DNA from: Trichuris trichiura
Lineage: Eukaryota; Nematoda; Enoplea; Trichinellida; Trichuridae
Direction of reading: 5' to 3'
Assembly: GCA_037903355.1 (NCBI GenBank)
Contig: JBAJFE010000001.1
Span: forward strand, 992,001-1,056,000
DNA length: 64,000 bases
The notes below the pieces were generated by a model. That model did no database searches. It worked only from the letters and a program-made list of their open reading frames with translations, and was not told the origin of the DNA. A program made the position numbers and the translations under genes. Shown piece by piece: positions 34,168-44,670 of the stretch (positions within the stretch are counted from its first letter, which is position 1; the number at the start of each line of letters is the position of its first letter).

Positions 34168-34488
34168 GGACCTGCTATCAAGGCAGGACAAGGAACGCAA
34201 AGTAAATGTTACAATATTACACAAACTGAGGCTGACATTTCACTTTCAGAACCTGACGACGAAAATGTTGACCCATCCCAATGGAAAGGTCTTCCTGTTG
34301 ACATTCAAGATATCCTCATAAAACAGTTCAAACTTGCAAGAAAGGAAGGTGTTCCGCAACCTGGTCAAGCTGAAGTGCGAAAACCGGGCGACAGTTTACA
34401 TATATCTCTCGTCGAAGGAGTAACAAAGCATGAAATTGGGAGCGACGTTGCCCCCGGGAAGTTTCTGCGACGTCCTCCTCCACTGTAA
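34168..34488 (+). CDS. Unassigned terminal-exon candidate
   Basis: An open frame of about 106 codons ends in TAA and is preceded by AACTTTCAG, a good nematode 3' splice site, at 34159-34167. The peptide is hydrophilic: SEPDDENVDPSQWKGLPVD, then IQDILIKQFKLARKEG, then HEIGSDVAPGKFLRRPPPL. No transposon motif and no named domain was recognised. It is flanked on both sides by sequence without identifiable repeats, which makes a host gene more likely. The frame also extends upstream to an ATG at 34120, so an unspliced short gene is possible. Function is unknown. Confidence 0.4.
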   Translation, partial: GPAIKAGQGTQSKCYNITQTEADISLSEPDDENVDPSQWKGLPVDIQDILIKQFKLARKEGVPQPGQAEVRKPGDSLHISLVEGVTKHEIGSDVAPGKFLRRPPPL

Positions 34489-35279
34489 AATGATACTCTT
34501 CAAATGAGCATTTAGTTACAGCAAGTTCAGTCTACGTTAGTAAAGCATTGACGTCAAAGGATGTTTCGATGGTACCTGCCGCTGGATGCGCATATTCCAA
34601 CATTCTGACTCTCAGCTATTCAACATCTGTACATAGCTTTGTCAAACCTTTACCTTTTTCTTATTGCTGCGTTCAACCCTTTGTTCTTAAACAGTTTCTG
34701 TACTGTATGCTGTATCTGATACTCTAGACTTGGGATGCACGCTGATTTGCTCGAGGAGCCTGAACTTGCGGCCATTTAAGGACAGTGAGAAAATTGAACT
34801 TATTACCATTATGATTCGAATAAATAAACGTAGTACACAAATTCTTTCTGTTGCCCCACAAGACGCACAAATTACTGACTTCGGTCGTTTCACCGCCGCT
34901 GTTATACATTTCAAGTAGACAACAGCTACCTGTTAAGGACAACACAACGGCAGCGAAGCGTCTTATGCGCAATAATCATAGCCAGTTCTCGCATAGCGCG
35001 AGTTTGATTGCTGGGAAATCCTGAAAAATCTTGCATTATAGGAGGCAAGTAAAGTATAAAAAAATTACCATTTAATTCAAAGCGTCAGATAGATTCTTTG
35101 CTCGTAAACAACAGCAAAGAAAACTTAAATAAGGCGAGTTCACAAAGGTGTTATGCTGTATCTAAGCAGTTTATTCAATCGTCAGGCACTAGAAGGTATG
35201 AACCTTTTTACACAGCACCTAAATAGTATATTCATTCGTTTTAAGGCTATCATACGTTAACTCCACCTCCACCACCTCA
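34489..35279. other. No recognisable gene
   Basis: AT-rich sequence with overlapping short frames on both strands at 34687-34972. The overlaps carry no motif. AATAAATAAA near 34820 could serve as a polyadenylation signal for the exon candidate upstream. Confidence 0.35.
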
Positions 35280-35307
35280 CTGACGACGGAACTAGAGCGT
35301 TCCGAAA
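35280..35307 (+). ncRNA. Hammerhead-ribozyme-like core
   Basis: CTGACGA, extra C, GGAAC/GTTCC helix II with loop TAGAGC, then GAAAGC. The core is intact, but helix III and the cleavage site are less clear (GCTTTGAACATTA). Confidence 0.5.
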
Positions 35308-35460
35308 GCTTTGAACATTAAAAAGTTGAGTGCGTTGATATCTGTACATTTTCTTAATAACGGCTCATCCATCCGTTGGTAGAGCAGTTGTTTTAGTTTA
35401 ATTACAGATAACAGCACAACGAAAAACGGGAAAAGCCGTAGAAGACCTTACAACCATGAT
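35280..35460 (+). repeat. Penelope-tail repeat with hammerhead-like motif
   Basis: The block 35280-35460 is the reverse complement of 46000-46130: core, then AAAGTTGAGTG, TCATCCATCCGTTGGTAGAGCA, a TTTAATTACAGATAACA stretch, and GAAAAACGGGAAAAGCCGT. It is a detached Penelope-like end. Confidence 0.65.
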
Positions 35461-35623
35461 CATACGTTAACTGGATAAATTTTATGATAGAACTGTTTAC
35501 AGCGGATAGAGCTCAAAATGGCTTTCAGGAGTTGCACGATTACTTCTTTAGCTCATGGGAAAAGGCACATCTAGTTCTAAAACAACCTCTTACCTAGAAA
35601 AGAAAGAAATTTATTGAGCTTGC

Positions 35624-35991
35624 TGTAGTTTATACGCATCGTATCGATCTGCACGCGTAAAGCTGCTAGTACACAAGAGCTTTGCTTTGTCTTTATAGAG
35701 GAACAACAACGAACTGAGCAAAAACAAGAGTGTCTCCGAAAATGCGACCTTCCTACGTCGTACCAACCATCACAACCCCCCATGGTCTGTCCTTCTCTTT
35801 TTATAGTCCCGTCTGCGGGGTCTGGCCAGGTCGCACAGCCATTGGCTGACTGTCCCTGTTTTCGACATGAGCTTCGTGTCATGCGGCATAGGGAACGTCG
35901 TCCAGCGCTATTTACCTCAACAGCACCCGCATCGCTGCGCTCCTAGGTCAAACACCCGTTGGCGGAGCCACACCTCGGGTTATTCGCTACA
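35624..35991 (-). repeat. Solo LTR with perfect 5-bp target duplication
   Basis: The 368-bp sequence begins TGTAGTTTATACGC and ends TTCGCTACA, and is flanked by CTTGC on both sides (35619-35623 and 35992-35996). It matches the LTR at 53139-53497 of the Gypsy element that encodes the 53513-54890 integrase. Loss of the interior by LTR-LTR recombination is the usual origin. Confidence 0.88.
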
Positions 35992-36205
35992 CTTGCTTTT
36001 TTGGTCTCAGTATCCTTAGTTACTGGCGAACTGAGACGTAGACGGTAGCGCTTTGCTTTCCACACGTTTCTTCATCTCAGTAAGATAGAATTCGAAGTTC
36101 TTCTACTTCGCGCATGTTCTTCTCTTGTACAGTAGTTGCTTATTTGGCTACAAGCTATCCTGGCTCCCTCTTGTGGCTATGCTGATTTGTTGTATATTAC
36201 AGTTA

Positions 36206-36245
36206 CAGGTCTCCCTCGTACAACGCGGGGTTACGTTCCTGGTAT
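36206..36245 (-). repeat. Tigger terminal inverted repeat
   Basis: After TA, CAGGTCTCCCTCGTACAACG is followed by CGGGGTTACGTTCC, the CAG..CCCTCG..CGCGGGG wording of Tigger1-type ends. It bounds the transposase relic that follows. The matching end upstream of 40629 was not found and may be lost. Confidence 0.65.
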
Positions 36246-36639
36246 GACTGCTTTGTAGAAAATCCGCGTACAACCGCATTCTGTCTAAGGTAAGCTGCTA
36301 TTGGCCAGTGGCTCTTCGGTTTCGCCGGCTCTCTTACGAATATGTAAGGGAGAAATGCCTACTTGCTTAAACGCCATGCTGGAGATGCAGTGCATGTGCA
36401 GAGTGGATAAGAAATAGTGTTTGCAACGAGCGCGTATTTATGCATAGAGTATACAGGCAGTTCATCATTATAATAATTTCTGTTGCCGAGAGTATTCGTA
36501 GTCTAATGGAAAAGTTAAAGATAATCAGCTTGATAACCGAGAGCCTGTGAAAGAAGAGAATTGGCTAATCCTACTCCCCCAGTCGTCGAAGATGTGGAGG
36601 GAGAGGTCTCCGGGTCTGTTTTAATCTTGGGAAAATACA

Positions 36640-38135
36640 TCGTCATTTTTGTTTGACGTCTGTCTTTTCATTTCAACAAAAATATTTTTATATGGCAACA
36701 ATCCCTCTTCTGCTAGCTGCTTCAGTTTCAGTAGCCGTAAAAGAGAGGGGTCCATATCAAAGAAGAAGTCGAAGGCTGATCTAAATAGTCAAAATCCCTT
36801 CACCAAGTTCTCCAGAATGAGTTTATTTTCCGGCATTGCTTCCTCCAAGTCCTCATCCTCGTTTCCTGGAAACGTTTCGGCCCCCGTCATTTCCAGCAAA
36901 TCGTCTTCTGTCTGTTCTTCTGGTATGGTGTCTATCAATTCTTTGTCTCTAATGTTTATAGCATCAAACCCTTCATCTCCAAGCTTACTATCTCTTCCAT
37001 GACTTCTTTTATCGGTTCTGCTTTCAGTGGAGCAGAGCCAGGCGCAGCATCAGAATTCCAACAGGTAATAACCGTTGCCAGCTTGATGGCTGTTATAGCT
37101 TTGTCAACGGCAACTATTGCGTCAGCGATCGAAAAGTCTTTCCAGATGTCCATGACGTATTGCTTTTAGAAACTCTCTCATACTTCTAACAATTTTTCCA
37201 TATAAAAGCGCAAGTAATGAGTCTTGAAGGTGTAGCGACCTACACTAACGAACAGGAACCAGGCCTCGCTATGACTCACAAGGCGACAGACAACTCAATT
37301 ACAATTGTTTTTCTAGAAGACAGGGTCACGACCCAGCCTTGACCCGCTACATATACATATATACAGCGGATAGGTTGCGACACTCAGTCTTGTCTTGTCG
37401 TTGGATGAAGTAAAGCTTTCGTGTGACGCTTCAAAGGCTTTAATGATCCCCTGGTCTAGCGGTTGAGTTAATGCGCTCGCGTTCGGAGGCAAGTAGACTA
37501 CTTTAACGCCCTCAGTGGTAAATTCTTGGGTCCCTGGGTGGCCCGGGTTATGGTCCAACACCAAAAGGACTTTAAAGACTTAATCTCTTTTTTCAGCTAG
37601 AATTTTCCTAACCTCAGGGAGAAAACGACGATTAAATCAGTTTAGGAAAAACGTCCTCGTAGTCCAGGCCGTCTTGTTATACCTCCAGAAGATCGAGAGC
37701 CGATGTTTGTCTTTTCCTTTCAAGGATCGAGGCTCGGCCGCTTCATAGATTAGGGCGCGCTTGATCATATATTCAGCCTGGTCCGCGCAAAGCAGCAAGG
37801 TCAGTTCCTCTTTGTGCTTTGAAGCCGGGTGCACTCCTGCATTCTTTACTAATGTAAGTACGTTGCAGCATTCTTTTTCAGAATAGCACAGTTTCATCCG
37901 CATAAGAGATTTGTTCGGGCAAGTTTCCGTTGTCATTGATTCTTTTCTTCAAGTCAGCCTGGAACTGTATAGCTGCTTCATAATCGGCAGAAGCAGCTTC
38001 CCCTGTGACTTTCATGTTTCTAAGGCCATACGTTTTCCTGAAGTTGTTAAACCATCCTTCGCTTGCGGTAAAGTCATTAGCCTTGGAGCTTTCACCTGCT
38101 CTTTCTCTTAACTCATCGTACAATGGCTTCCTTTT
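36640..38135 (-). pseudogene. Tigger1-like transposase relic, main part
   Basis: Minus-strand words in order: FDKRKPLYDELRERAG, FTASEGWFNNFRKTYGLRN (CENPB-type HTH), LPEQISYADETVLF (first catalytic Asp kept), ELTLLLCADQAEYMI, LSIFWRYNKTAWTTR, VLDHNPGHPG (second Asp), VVYLPPNASALTQPLDQGII, then a C-terminal part with WKDFSIADAI and TVITCWNSDAAPG. Shifts and stops separate them, so it is inactive. A Merlin element lies between this part and the N-terminus at 40381-40629, exactly at the point where the coding sequence breaks. Confidence 0.85.
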
Positions 38136-38143
38136 GTCGAATC

Positions 38144-40286
38144 GGATCTAGTCAACGGTTGTACCTCCACTTGTTTTTGTCGGCAATATCAATCGTTAAT
38201 ACGTGACGGTACTGTGTAATGAAGTGTGATTAGCGTAACAAAGGGAGGGACAGTCTACTGTAATTCAGCACACTTTTTATTACCGAAACAATAGGTGTCC
38301 CTTGCGAACTTGCGCAGCTGTGAAGGTTAGTGACCCTGATAGTGATACTGAAGGTCAATGGTATAACCGAACATCAAACAATGAATTACTTTCACTTCCT
38401 TTCACTGCCTCATAACGCTGCGCTGGCTCTATGAGACCGTGAAAGGAATTGAAGCAGCTGCGCCTACGAACGCCGTAGGTCAACGGTATAGCCGAACATC
38501 AAACAATGGAACAGACGAATTACTGTAACTGAACATATGCTGAGTGTTTGGCACAGAGAGCACAATGGAGCCGTGAGAATTGTCACTGAAGCGGTTACTG
38601 ACCCTTGCGAAACAGTAAAATGGAGGAGATGAAACACCTGCGCACAGGTTGCAGCCACGGAGAGCACAATGGGGTAGCAGTGGCGCACGCAAGGGTTCGG
38701 TTAGTGATTCGTCGAAAACATCGAAGGTCAACGATCTGATCCGCATCGGGACTTAGGAAACGATCGACGGCTCATTCTGCATAATGTCTGCTGATATGCA
38801 CATGCGCTGGCTGTATGACACCGTGAGAGACGAAGCAGCCGCCGTACAGTTTCTGCGCAAAAAAGGCCTGCTGCACAGTGAAAGGCGATGCTCCTCGTGC
38901 GGACAGATGATGCGGCTGGGACGCGGTGGCTGGACCTGGCGTTGCTTTAAGCGATCCTGTCGCAAGGAAATATCCCTACGCAACGGCACTTGGTTTGACG
39001 GTAAGCGCACTAACATCAGTGACCGCCTTCAGTGCTGCTATGCATGGTATCTGTTGCAGGTCCCAGGCACGGAATGAAGTTGCACAAGGCTGTAGAGTTC
39101 ATGTACTGGTGGAGCCGAGAGCTCACCACAATGAAAGTTTGCGTCAAGGAGCTAAGTATGCACCCGCGTCCCGAGCGTTGTTCATGTAGGCAGTGTTTAT
39201 ATTGCAGAGGTGAACCGCATCACTGCAATGCGTTGGTGTAGGTATCTGCGGCAGGTTGCAGCAGATGCGCAGGCCCTAACACCGGTGCAACTTGGAGGCC
39301 CGAAGATGACGGTAGAGCTGGACGAGTCGCTCTTCTCCCGGAGCAAGTACAACAGAGGGAGGAGGTATCCACCAGCGTGGCTCTTCGGTGCCATGTGCCG
39401 GGGAACCACTGATGTCCACATCGAACCTGTTAAGGACCTCTCGTCCAGCTCGTTGCTCCCTGTTATACGGTCTCGCGTAAGGCGCGGGTCTGCAGTGATG
39501 ACTGACGAGTGGCGTGCCTACCGGCGTCTCGGCCGCGAGGGTTACCGCCATTCACGTGTGAACCATTCGGTCAACTTCGTGGACCCAGACACGGGCGCGC
39601 ACACGCAGGCCATAGAATCACTGTGGGCCCAGCTCAAATGGGGTAATAAGCGGCGTTGTGGAACGCACCGGAGTGCACTCCCCTTACACATCTCCGAGTT
39701 CACGTGGAGGAAGCCCATAGGTGCCTCCGATCCGTTCGACGCCATCCTCGAGGCCATCCTTACGTTGCACCCTCCCCGAGAGGACTCACCGCCAGCGCCC
39801 ATGTCCATCCCGCAGGAAGCGGTTCGTAATTACAGTTTACAACAGCCGCTGTCCGTATGCCCGCAACTGTGTTTAGGTTGAAGCACACCCGACTGAGCTA
39901 ACCGATCGTCCATGTCACCCTGCCCCGGAGAACGGTATAACATTTCTGTCACTGTTATTTTGCCTTTCGATGTCGCTGCCGTCAGGTTGAACCGTTCCCG
40001 AGTGTCTGCATCGCCTGCGATCGTCTGCTTTCCCGAGTGATTGGTACATACGCTTTCGTTAACGGTTACTTACACCGTGCGCGCTAATGATACGTCTGTA
40101 ATGTTACGCTTCGTGTGTCCATTAGTAAACGTTGGACCGCTGAACTGCAGACATCTGCAATTCTCGCGCGCAGATGTTCTGATCCGATTACGTAACCCTG
40201 GTTGGCATAAGCCGTCGTAATCCCCACTTGACCTTCTTTGATCTTGCCGACAAAAACACGTGGAGGTAGAACCGTTGACTAGACCC
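38144..40286 (+). mobile_element. Merlin DNA transposon, apparently complete, perfect 8-bp duplication
   Basis: The 2,143-bp element is flanked by GTCGAATC on both sides (38136-38143 and 40287-40294). Its ends form an inverted repeat: GGATCTAGTCAACGGTT at the left and the complement of GGGTCTAGTCAACGGTT at the right, continuing for about 50 bases with few mismatches. Merlin transposons (IS1016/IS1595 relatives) make 8-9 bp duplications. It encodes one spliced transposase. It sits inside a Tigger relic, which is therefore older. Confidence 0.92.
38784..39881 (+). CDS. Merlin transposase, two small introns, catalytic triad intact
   Basis: Exons 38784-39000, 39060-39155 and 39208-39881 join to 987 bases, a 328-residue protein. 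The introns (59 and 52 bases) start GTAAGC and GTATGC and end TTGCAG and TTGCAG, and both are phase 1. Residues 36-59 form a zinc ribbon (C36, C39, C54, C59), followed by KEISLRNGTWFDG. The ISXO2-like DDE domain has D143 (VELDESLF), D204 (MTDEWRAY) and E241 (THTQ-like block AHTQAIESLW), with KYNRGRRYP and NHSVNFVDPDTGAHTQ between. No stop or shift is seen. The gene lies inside its own terminal repeats. The start could be an earlier ATG, but none in frame is better. It would catalyse cut-and-paste of this element and probably of the related MITEs. Confidence 0.9.
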
Positions 40287-40380
40287 GTCGAATCATATGA
40301 GGGTTAATAGGTATCCCTTTCCTGTAGCAATCTTGCGCCAAGATGAAAACGAGACCTTCGATCTGAGATAGCAAGCTATG

Positions 40381-40629
40381 TCACAAACTGTGCAACGTCT
40401 TTGCTCCTTCTTGCTTAATGGCAGCGGCGGCTGCACGAGTTTCTTTTTCTTTTTTTAGAGTAGTCCTCACGGTGGAGTCGTTCATATTGAAATGGAGGGC
40501 AAGCGCGGCTGCACAGTTCAGGCTATGGTACATGTCAAGCTGTTCAATCTTTTCTTGCAGTCTCATGCCCTTTCTTGTCTTCTTCAGCGCACTTCCCGTA
40601 GCAGCAGTTTCACTTTGTATTGGTTCCAT
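40381..40629 (-). pseudogene. Tigger1-like transposase relic, N-terminal HTH
   Basis: MEPIQSETAATGSALKKTRK begins the frame, followed by LQEKIEQLDMYHSLNCAAAL, LHFNMNDSTVRTTLKKEKE and EGAKTLHSL, a Pipsqueak-type DNA-binding domain as at the start of Tigger1. It belongs with 36640-38135, with the Merlin element inserted between. The frame stops at 40381. Confidence 0.8.
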
Positions 40630-40733
40630 ATTTTAACGAGGATCGGGCAATGAAACCGTATAGTGGCAAATAATGTATTGAAGTAAATAAAGTATTAATG
40701 TTTAACTATATCTGAGCATATAAAGATGTAGAG

Positions 40734-41408
40734 CAGGAGTGGGGAACCTTTTTAGTGCCGCGGGCCGTATAGCATACTTGAACGAAAAACAGCCTAGTTT
40801 GTTTGCACGTATGTTTATTAAGTCACCTCTAATGGGATGCTTCGAACTGCTTTTCCCTGGCGAGGAAACTCCGAGATAAGAGGCAGAATTTTGAGACAAT
40901 TCTGCGACCCAGTTGTAAAGAACATAATCGCAACTGCAGAGAACGAAATAACCTTTTTGTACTTCGAAGACGAAAAGAACAGGCGGCCGGCGCAAACCGC
41001 TGAGAACGATAGCAAGAGAAGGCGCGAACAATGCCAATGACTACTGAGAGCAAAAAGAGCAGAAGTGCTCTAGCAAGGTGGACAGTCGTTATTTCGAACA
41101 AAGCAATGGGTCCACGCTACTTACGCGCGCACACACACTATAGTGCCGCCTAATGCTTGTCACCGAGGACTAACAATGTCGCTTTGTCGACAGAGAGCTG
41201 TCAGCAACGCAGTCCTCCGAGCCAGCCTGACGCTCCCTGCTTGTTACGCAAGATTTATGTTCTTACTAGGATTTACATAAAATACGTTTACTGCTTTATG
41301 AAAAATAACCTCCTACAATCACATTTCACTAATCTCGCATCCGTGGACGGAAAATGGTCTCGCGGGCCGGATGGAATGGCCTCGCCGGCCAGACGTTCCT
41401 CACCCCTG
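40734..41408 (-). mobile_element. Deleted hAT element (GTF2IRD2-like family), perfect 8-bp duplication
   Basis: Ends are CAGGAGTGGGGAACC and CGTTCCTCACCCCTG. ATGTAGAG flanks both sides (40726-40733 and 41409-41416). Near the left end a minus-strand frame finishes with AREKQFEASH, matching the end of the relic at 25640. The rest of the transposase is missing or unreadable. Confidence 0.85.
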
Positions 41409-41416
41409 ATGTAGAG

Positions 41417-41836
41417 GGTGGTTTACCAGACCAAACAAGTCGAAAGATGTAGGAGCGCACGACAAGTCAAGTAGGAGTATATAAGCGCACGACCCCTGCT
41501 TGATCTGCCCATGGGTCACTTGACTGGCATAAGTCAGGACTCGGCGACCGCCAGGAGATTTGGCCAGGAGCCGACGCAGACCTTCGACTACGTCGCAAAT
41601 GTCGACGACGTCATCTTCTTCAGTTATATAATCTGTGGACAACGTTATGCCAAATGGATAGGTTTGTACCTCCTGTATTGGATTTCACGTTCCCGCTTGT
41701 TCCAGAGAAATTGTCATTTCTATCTGAACACACGCGCTTTGTAAGTGCTTTCTGGATTACTGCTAATGAATGACTGCTAATATTCATGTTAGGCTAATTG
41801 CTCTAGGGATTGCATGTCCCGTTGAAAATTTTATTT
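41417..41836. other. Dispersed repeat, possible retroelement leader
   Basis: GTATATAAGCG at 41477 looks like a TATA box. 41510-41620 matches 15560-15660. It could be an LTR or leader of an unidentified retroelement. No coding region is supported. Confidence 0.3.
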
Positions 41837-41845
41837 CTAATTTTT

Positions 41846-42310
<465 letters not shown>

Positions 42311-42326
42311 CTAATTTTTCCGGAGC

Positions 42327-42354
42327 TTTCAGGTCAAACGCGACCCGTCTTCAG
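42327..42354 (-). ncRNA. Hammerhead-like core, 3' side damaged
   Basis: On the minus strand: CTGAAGA, GGGTC/GACCT, GAAAGCTCCGG, then an A-rich run in place of GTTA. It is therefore probably inactive. The MITE insertion lies immediately beside it. Confidence 0.45.
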
Positions 42355-42649
42355 CGATGTTAAATTGATATAGTGAGTAAGGTGCGTGAATGACGTACAA
42401 ACTAATTTAGCAGTTTAAAGGCGAGTGTTTGAAGGTCGGCTTTTGGAATTCTTCTCTGTCTGTCAGCTAGCTGTTTTTTCTGTTGTGTATATATGTTGCT
42501 ATTGTTCGTATAGTTAGTTCGTTTTTTGAAAAATTCTTCTTCATTCTTCTTTTATGTCTTGTCCATTTTTGGCTCCATGGCATTTGTTGAGAAAGCTGTA
42601 ATTCAGAATGCTGCTGCTGTAATTTTTGGTTGTTGAGAATGCTGTAATT

Positions 42650-42925
42650 CATTGCATGTTAATTCCCGACGACGACTACCAAAAATTCTTTATCGACCAA
42701 GTATTCAAGCATAAGCTCCGCAACCAGCATGCACATCAACCAAACATCATGTCCGACATACGTTTAGTTATTCCCTCTGTGGCAGGACTAGGAGAAAAGA
42801 TTGTCCAGCCAGGAAAACGCTTTGGTTTCTGAGTTTTTTTCAAGAATTTCCTCAACCTCAGGACAATTCTCCGGAAGGACAAAACAAAACTCCCAAAAAC
42901 AAAAGGACACGGCTAGTCTAGGTAA
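42650..42925 (+). pseudogene. Penelope-like reverse transcriptase C-terminal fragment
   Basis: The frame reads IMSDIRLVIPSVAGLGEKIV, QPGKRFGF, then after a stop FKNFLNLRTILRKDKTKLPK. This is the region between the RT thumb and the GIY-YIG endonuclease of Penelope-like elements (compare LVLPYYSGLSEKIRKLG and FKSSSNLRLIVRNDKIKVPF at 47.9 kb). One stop breaks it. The endonuclease is missing, and an hAT element begins soon after. Confidence 0.65.
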
Positions 42926-42977
42926 TCAAATGTCCTTGTTCAGGGGTGTACATTGGGGAACGGGCAATACCCTAGAA

Positions 42978-44012
42978 CATAGGTTCTCAAAGTGGGCGAT
43001 ATCGCCCCCTGGGGGACGATGGGAACCTCGTGCGGGGGCGTTGGGAATCACATAAGAGGAACTCTGGCAGAATTATCCCTAGCGCAGGAGGGCCCTCAAA
43101 GAGACCTTCGTAAGAAGGGTTTTTCTTAACTCACCCTTACTAGAAGTGACGGCGGCAACTTCAAAGGAGGCCAAGCGGGGGTGGAGGGCGCAATGGAACA
43201 ATGTCGTTTTTCTTAGTTCAACTCCGCCAGAAGTGGCGGCGGCAAATTCAAAAGCATTATGGGACAAGGAGCGGCAAGTTATGGGCTGCTGTAGAAAACC
43301 TTCTTTATTGCGTTTCCATCATCTTATCTAGCGGAATGCGGATTCAGCGCGGTTACGGAGCTGTTAAGCAGCAAGAGAAGTCAGCTAGATAAAGTGAATC
43401 AAGGCGACCTTAGACTGATGATGACAAAGATGCAGCCAAACATAGACAACTTGCTCGTACTGCATCAAGCACACCCATCACATTGAGTAGTTTCCGTTCA
43501 TGCGCAGTCGCAAACTTGCGTTATAGTTTCTTTTGCATCTCTTCGCCTAAGCGTTTTCACTTCAATCTGGTTTGTTGTCACTACAATTCTGTTTGGTGAG
43601 GGTAAAAAGACAAATTGACGCACATTGTTTTTTTTCAGGAAAGGCTAATGAATGCTTCTTGTTTATGTGACTTTATGTTCTGGAAAACGTGAGAGGCGAT
43701 ATGAAAGACGAGCAGAAATTTTTCCATAACAAAATGGTTGGTGGAAAAGCAGGAGTAATATAGTACGTCTACCACGTGACGAAGAGTAAAAGTTTTTTCT
43801 GCAAACATTTCTCTTGAGTAGTGGTATTGCAAAGATTTTCCCACCGGGGGCGACGGAGGGAAAAGTTTGAAAACCTAATGACCTCCCGGCTACTTCACGT
43901 CCTACCTTTCAGCCAATCAGCGGACCCAAAATTGACCAATCAGAAGTGGGGGGCACTAGCGGTCAGGAACTTTCACAGGGGGGCGATGGAGCGAAAAGTT
44001 TGAGAACCTATG
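42978..44012 (+). mobile_element. hAT element of the CATAGGTTCTCAA family, deleted
   Basis: Starts CATAGGTTCTCAAAGTGGGC and ends GTTTGAGAACCTATG. The left 250 bases match the right end of the 22217-25381 element inverted. The interior jumps directly to the transposase C-terminus (43275-43486). A copy of the same derivative is at 46273-47321. Target duplication is doubtful (CCCTAGAA and TCCTAAAG). Confidence 0.8.
43275..43486 (+). pseudogene. hAT transposase C-terminal fragment
   Basis: With one frameshift the text reads KLWAAVENLL, LAECGFSAVTELLSSKRSQ, GDLRLMMTKMQPNIDNLL and HQAHPSH, the C-terminal end of the SCAND3/ZBED5-like enzyme. The frame is shifted in the middle (...YCVSIILSSGMR). Confidence 0.75.
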
Positions 44013-44020
44013 TCCTAAAG

Positions 44021-44186
44021 CATAGTTTCTCAGACTTTATGGCGCCAGGGCTCCCCTAGGCCTTGCCAGGGCCCACCAGGGCCCCCCTAATCCTGGTAAA
44101 GGCCCACCGTTTACTGGGACAATCTCCTGCCGCATTATCCTCCAGGGCCCCCCAGGGGGCCCCAGGGCCCACGTTGAGAAACACTG
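44021..44186. mobile_element. 166-bp hAT MITE, perfect 8-bp duplication
   Basis: Ends are CATAGTTTCTCAGAC and GTTGAGAAACACTG. The flanks are TCCTAAAG at 44013-44020 and 44187-44194. The interior is rich in CCAGGGCCC units. It abuts the hAT element ending at 44012. Confidence 0.8.
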
Positions 44187-44670
44187 TCCTAAAGGATATA
44201 ATTGCTGAATACGATCCGTCCATGGAACGTGGCATCATGGTTACACAAGAAATAACGGCTCCGTTGAAGCCGCTACAAGATCTATTCGATAAAGCGAAGA
44301 AAAGACAGGTACAGCTCCCTATAACAATGTTTGGATCTTGACAACATTCTTCCCCCAGGAGTAGTGGCGGCAATATCAATGGGTAATACGTGACGATAAC
44401 GCGGGTCAGTGGAACAACGGGAGGGACATCTTAGTGCGGTTCAGTGAACAATGGATAATCACATCTTATGTGTAAGCTTAGGCTTAGGCTAAAGCAGAAC
44501 AGGACGACCGGCAGACGTACAGTACCCACTTGACCTCCTTTGAAGTTGCCGCCACAACTCCTGCGGGGAAGAATGTTGTCAGGACCCCAATGTTTTTAAA
44601 TAAAGCTTCGGCAGCTGCGGAGATTAACATTTTAAGGCGAGAAGTTTTGCTACCAAAAAGTTGAAGAAAC
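44187..44670 (+). pseudogene. Tigger-like transposase C-terminal fragment split by a MITE
   Basis: LKDIIAEYDPSMERGIMVTQ is followed by PLKPLQDLFDKAKKRQVQLP up to 44324. After removing the MITE and one duplication, the frame continues in register at 44596 as a KASAAAEINILRREV stretch. The wording recalls the C-terminus of Tigger-derived proteins. Upstream parts are absent. Confidence 0.5.
44333..44587 (+). mobile_element. Merlin-type MITE, 255 bp, perfect 8-bp duplication
   Basis: Flanks are CAATGTTT (44325-44332 and 44588-44595). The left 100 bases parallel the left end of the Merlin element (GGCAATATCAAT, TAATACGTGACG, GGGAGGGACA) and the right 70 its right end (CCCACTTGACCTCCTTTGA). The centre has CTTAGGCTTAGGC and GAACAGGACGACCGGC. 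This is the clearest link between MITE and autonomous element. Confidence 0.92.

Noticed and set aside
39210..39881. Bacterial IS1595 contamination
   Set aside because: The ISXO2-type domain is joined to upstream exons by two introns with consensus splice sites and is bounded by Merlin ends within a Tigger relic, so it is a resident eukaryotic element.
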